Shown here piece after piece: positions 63,763 through 64,000 of a stretch of DNA of 64,000 nucleotides. The DNA is from an uncultured Actinomycetes bacterium. GTDB lineage: Bacteria; Actinomycetota; Acidimicrobiia; Acidimicrobiales; RAAP-2. The position numbers and the translations under genes are program-made. Within the stretch, counting starts at the first letter, position 1. The number at the start of each line of letters is the position of its first letter. The notes under the pieces were generated by a model that was not told the origin of the DNA, searched no databases, and saw only the letters and a list, made by a program, of their open reading frames with translations. The stretch lies in NCBI GenBank assembly GCA_903828785.1, contig CAIKNP010000001.1, positions 62,001 through 126,000 of the forward strand. Reading direction: 5' to 3'.

Positions 63763-64000
63763 CTACGCCTGGCTGTGCGCTTGAATCTCGAGCACGAGCT
63801 CGATCTTGTGCGAGACCACGGCCGAGCCATTCTCGATGTTGCCTTCAAAATTGACATTGAAGTCGCGACGGTCAATGGCGGTTCGTGCTTCAAAGCCAAT
63901 GGCGGTCACGGCCTCTTGCGTACTGGGACCGGCACCGAGGAACTCAACGTCGAAGTCCACGGACTTAGTGACGTCGCGAATGGTGAGATCGGCGGTCAGC
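63763..64000 (-). CDS. YceI-family lipid-binding protein (5' end cut by window)
   Basis: The last 79 residues of a YceI-like protein. The frame reads through the window edge, starting LTADLTIRDVTKSMDFDVEFLG, then IGFEARTAIDRRDFNV, which is the YceI beta-barrel pattern (gvTK followed by GFEA and the R-x-D/E-F end). The family binds polyisoprenoids and is often secreted or periplasmic; export signals, if any, lie outside. The internal ATG at 63960 is not the start. Confidence 0.9.
   Translation of the reverse strand, partial: LTADLTIRDVTKSVDFDVEFLGAGPSTQEAVTAIGFEARTAIDRRDFNVNFEGNIENGSAVVSHKIELVLEIQAHSQA

Overview
The window looks like chromosomal DNA from a high-GC actinobacterium. GC is about 60% by eye. 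The gene set points the same way: a SufBDCSU Fe-S system with a Rieske protein, a two-subunit acetolactate synthase with an attenuated leader, a Mycobacterium-type SerC, a PASTA kinase-like protein, a RipA-like NlpC/P60 hydrolase and frequent leaderless GTG/ATG starts. Acidimicrobiia is my best guess, but that is inference. I see no rRNA or tRNA genes, CRISPR array, insertion sequence, prophage or plasmid functions. The region is dense, mostly housekeeping DNA.

Layout. 1-7.8 kb: a SUF iron-sulfur assembly locus in two convergent halves, sufC(partial)-sufS-sufU on + and sufB-(Cys-rich protein)-sufD-Rieske-sufC on -, with an LCP cell-wall ligase gene between them. 7.9-16.9 kb: oligopeptidase B, a flavin reductase, mutY, a DUF6941-like protein, an envelope trio (NlpC/P60, Lgt-like, PLD-like), a protein with a probable PemK/MazF-like C-terminus and small hypotheticals. 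16.9-23.9 kb: leucine/BCAA block leuB-ilvE (-), greA-leuCD (+) and leuA (-) with an RNA leader. 24-28.5 kb: aldo/keto reductase, hybrid histidine kinase, an isochorismatase-like gene with an apparent in-frame nonsense codon, and an SRPBCC protein. 28.8-39.6 kb: serA, aspartate-type aminotransferase, serC, a D-amino-acid PLP enzyme, oxidoreductases, M55 peptidase and asparaginase-family hydrolase, ending in a short decayed stretch. 39.6-43.1 kb: ilvBNC with a clear attenuator and an 18-codon leader peptide. 43-51.5 kb: XRE regulator, M13 peptidase, an ornithine-cyclodeaminase-like gene, and a catabolic cassette (SDR-ROK regulator-ALDH divergent from an APC permease) whose control region holds two perfect inverted repeats. 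51.6-63.5 kb: a long minus-strand series MFS-ALDH-cysteine desulfurase-mnmA-ligA-PASTA pseudokinase-gatCAB. The window ends in a partial YceI gene.

How the genes fit together. IlvBNC, IlvE and LeuABCD cover most of valine/leucine synthesis, and at least ilvB and leuA appear to be controlled by RNA leaders. SerA and SerC give two of the three serine steps. The cysteine desulfurase next to MnmA supplies sulfur for tRNA thiolation, while SufS/SufU feed the SufBCD scaffold. The most interesting loose ends are the Cys-rich protein between SufB and SufD, the predicted pseudokinase with PASTA repeats, the PemK/MazF-like fusion, the palindrome at the ROK/APC locus and the widespread leaderless-promoter pattern.
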